A stretch of DNA of 35,766 bases, taken from contig JAKQEP010000137.1 of the NCBI GenBank assembly GCA_029556475.1, positions 1 to 35,766 of the forward strand, in the 5' to 3' direction. This DNA comes from Candidatus Atribacteria bacterium. Its GTDB lineage: Bacteria > Atribacterota > Phoenicimicrobiia > Phoenicimicrobiales > Stramentimicrobiaceae. A program made the translations under genes and the position numbers. Position 1 is the stretch's first letter, and each line of letters opens with the position of its first letter. Shown here piece by piece: positions 34,288-35,766 of this stretch. The notes below the pieces were generated by a model that worked only from the letters and a program-made list of their open reading frames with translations, made no database searches and was not told where the DNA came from.

Positions 34288-35568
34288 TTATCTTAAAAAA
34301 AAATAAAATTCTTTATTATCAATTCTTACAATATCACCCTCTTGAATCCCTTTCTTCCTAAGTGCTTTTTCCACTCCTGATGATTTTATTTTTTCCTGAA
34401 AATATTTTAAAGCTTGAGGATTATCTAAATCGAATTGTCGAACTAATCTAACCACTCTTTCTCCCTCTATTACAAATTTTTTTCCTTCTTTTCTAATGAT
34501 AAAAGGTGGTTCATATTGGTAGCGAGTTATCTTGTCCCCTGAGGGTAAAACAGAAGATATCTCATTTCTTTCCGCAAGTTTAATGGTTTGGAATATCTGA
34601 AAAATTAACTCTGGCAAACCTTCCCCTGTGATTGCAGATACACTAATTATATTTTTGCCTTCTTTTAAAAATGCTTTTTCAATCTTTTCAATTTTTTCCT
34701 TTACTTCTGGCAAGTCACATTTATTAACTACTAATAACTCTTTTTTCCCCTGCAATGAAGAGGAAAAATGATTCAATTCATTCCTTATAGCGAGATAGTC
34801 AGTCATTATATTGTTTACAGATAACCTTACTCCATCAATAACATGAACAATAACTTTCGTTCTTTCAATATGTTTTAAAAAACGAATTCCTAAACCCGCC
34901 CCCCTGCTAGCCCCTTCAATGAGTCCCGGGGTATCAGAAAGGATGAATTGGTTTCCCTCATTAACAGATACAACTCCTAAATGCGGTTCAAGAGTAGTAA
35001 AAGGATAATCTGCAATTTTGGGTTTAGCAGCAGACATTTTAGATAAAAGTGTCGATTTACCAACATTGGGAAAGCCTATTAAAGCTGCATCTGCTACTAA
35101 TTTCAAATTAAGTTTAATAGTTTTTTCTTCCCCGGGCTCTCCTCTTTGTGCAAACTTGGGTGAACGACGGATTGAATTTTTAAAACGATAGTTACCCTTT
35201 CCTCCTAGCCCACCACAAGCAATACATATTCTCTCCTCAGATTGAGATAAATCAGCAATAATGTTGCCATCTCCAACGTCTTCAAGTATTGTTCCGACCG
35301 GAACTTTTAAGAACAAATCATTACCATTCTTACCATTTTTTTTATGACTACTTCCGTTTTCTCCATTTTCTGCTTTGCGATGAGGTTTCCGGTAGTATTC
35401 AATTAAGGTCTTGATTTGGGAGTCAGCTTGAATATATATATTTCCACCCTTCCCACCATCTCCACCGTCAGGACCTCCTTTGGGCACAAATCGTTCTCTT
35501 CGAAAACTGACGCAACCATTACCACCTTTCCCAGCTTTAACATTAATAATAACTTCATCAATAAACAT
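34288..35568 (-). CDS. obg: GTPase Obg (ObgE/CgtA)
   Basis: Obg is an essential ribosome-associated GTPase linked to 50S assembly and stress. The 426 residues have all three domains. The glycine-rich Obg fold (1-158) contains GGPDGGDGGKGGN. The G domain has GFPNVGKSTLLS, DTPGLIEGAS and NKCDLPE. The C-terminal OCT domain follows (about 345-426). The start is ATG 35568 with AAAAGG upstream. In many bacteria obg follows rplU-rpmA. Here the 3' end of a group II intron lies 58 bp upstream, and no promoter is visible in between, so transcription must come from within or beyond the intron. Confidence 0.97.
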   Translation of the reverse strand: MFIDEVIINVKAGKGGNGCVSFRRERFVPKGGPDGGDGGKGGNIYIQADSQIKTLIEYYRKPHRKAENGENGSSHKKNGKNGNDLFLKVPVGTILEDVGDGNIIADLSQSEERICIACGGLGGKGNYRFKNSIRRSPKFAQRGEPGEEKTIKLNLKLVADAALIGFPNVGKSTLLSKMSAAKPKIADYPFTTLEPHLGVVSVNEGNQFILSDTPGLIEGASRGAGLGIRFLKHIERTKVIVHVIDGVRLSVNNIMTDYLAIRNELNHFSSSLQGKKELLVVNKCDLPEVKEKIEKIEKAFLKEGKNIISVSAITGEGLPELIFQIFQTIKLAERNEISSVLPSGDKITRYQYEPPFIIRKEGKKFVIEGERVVRLVRQFDLDNPQALKYFQEKIKSSGVEKALRKKGIQEGDIVRIDNKEFYFFLR

Positions 35569-35626
35569 TTATTTGCCTTTTTCAGATTATTTTTTTATTA
35601 TTACCTATTTTTGGTGTGATGTGACT

Positions 35627-35766
35627 AATCGAGTAGGGGGAAATCTCTTCCCCCTCTCACACCACCGTACGTGCCGTTCGGCATACGGCGGTTCAATTCA
35701 AATAATAGTCAAGACAACTAACAAGTCCTCTCATTGTGAAGATTCCTTTTGATATTTTGTGTAGAC
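35627..35766 (-). mobile_element. 3' end of a group II intron (class C-like), continues past window edge
   Basis: On the minus strand, 35692-35661 folds into a domain V hairpin. ACCGCCGTA pairs with the 3' strand TACGGTGGT (one G-U pair), and a two-base bulge (C, G) follows on the 3' side. TGCC then pairs with GGCA around the loop GAAC. After it, 35656-35631 forms a domain VI stem (GAGAGGGGGAA with TTTCCCCCTACTC) leaving a bulged A at 35634, the expected branch point. The end CTACTCGATT is typical of bacterial class C introns, placing the 3' splice site near 35627. The reverse transcriptase gene would lie to the right, outside the window. Class C introns usually insert after intrinsic terminators; the 5' exon is not visible, so that cannot be tested. 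Confidence 0.78.

Noticed and set aside
35693-35766. Open minus-strand frame from the right edge to TGA 35693-35695, possibly the end of an intron reverse transcriptase
   Set aside because: Only 23 residues are visible, with no maturase motif, and it stops right at domain V, closer than usual for an intron ORF. It could be chance.
1-35766. CRISPR arrays, insertion sequences, prophage genes or rRNA
   Set aside because: No regularly spaced direct repeats, transposase motifs, phage structural genes or rRNA signatures were seen; the only mobile sequence is the intron end at the right edge.

Overview
The window reads as a chromosomal housekeeping region of an AT-rich bacterium. Every gene I can support lies on the minus strand, so transcription runs from high to low coordinates throughout. 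Two sets of traits sit side by side. One is Bacillota-like: a SigH-type sigma factor, a McsA-McsB-ClpC-RadA-YacL block in Bacillus-like order, LCP/YqeK/RsfS, and an S55 (SpoIVB-type) peptidase domain. The other suggests a diderm envelope: ExbB, ExbD and a TonB-like anchor. My best guess is a diderm lineage near the Bacillota, such as Atribacterota (OP9/JS1) or a similar phylum. This is inference; no 16S or marker phylogeny could be run.

Layout in plus coordinates. 1-1460: 3'-truncated tuf preceded by tRNA-Thr(GGU), tRNA-Tyr(GUA) and tRNA-Thr(UGU) behind a clear sigma-70-type promoter. 1502-10999: sigH, cysS, the PIN-TRAM membrane protein YacL, radA, clpC, mcsB and mcsA, plus a CsoR-family regulator at the head, where Bacillus has ctsR. 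The CsoR gene has a -35/-10 promoter overlapped by a CsoR-type palindrome. 11104-12405: pgk with an intrinsic terminator. 12497-13602: two small membrane proteins (DUF554; a duplicated LiaI/LiaF-like protein). 13676-16523: rsfS, an LCP protein, yqeK and nadD. 16576-17952: a TPR protein and a DUF1844 protein. 17991-20122: the MEP isoprenoid genes ispF, ispE and ispD. 20129-24443: an S55-peptidase-domain envelope protein, mreB and murA. 24461-27826: mtnA, a COG2426 membrane protein, a purine nucleoside/MTA phosphorylase and a Xer recombinase. 27844-34164: a TonB-like/DUF3048 fusion, exbD, exbB and a 1206-residue TPR protein. 34288-35568: obg. 35627-35766: the 3' end of a class C-like group II intron that continues beyond the right edge.

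The most interesting locus is 27844-34164. An ExbB-ExbD proton-driven pair is followed, where tonB would be expected, by a protein with a TonB-like membrane anchor and long charged linker but a DUF3048 C-terminal module. The giant secreted TPR protein precedes the pair. I infer an energised envelope machine of undescribed function. Second is the CsoR-like gene, which has lost two of the three canonical copper ligands yet keeps a textbook CsoR operator at the promoter that probably also drives the arginine-kinase/ClpC genes. No gene-free stretch exceeds 200 bases.
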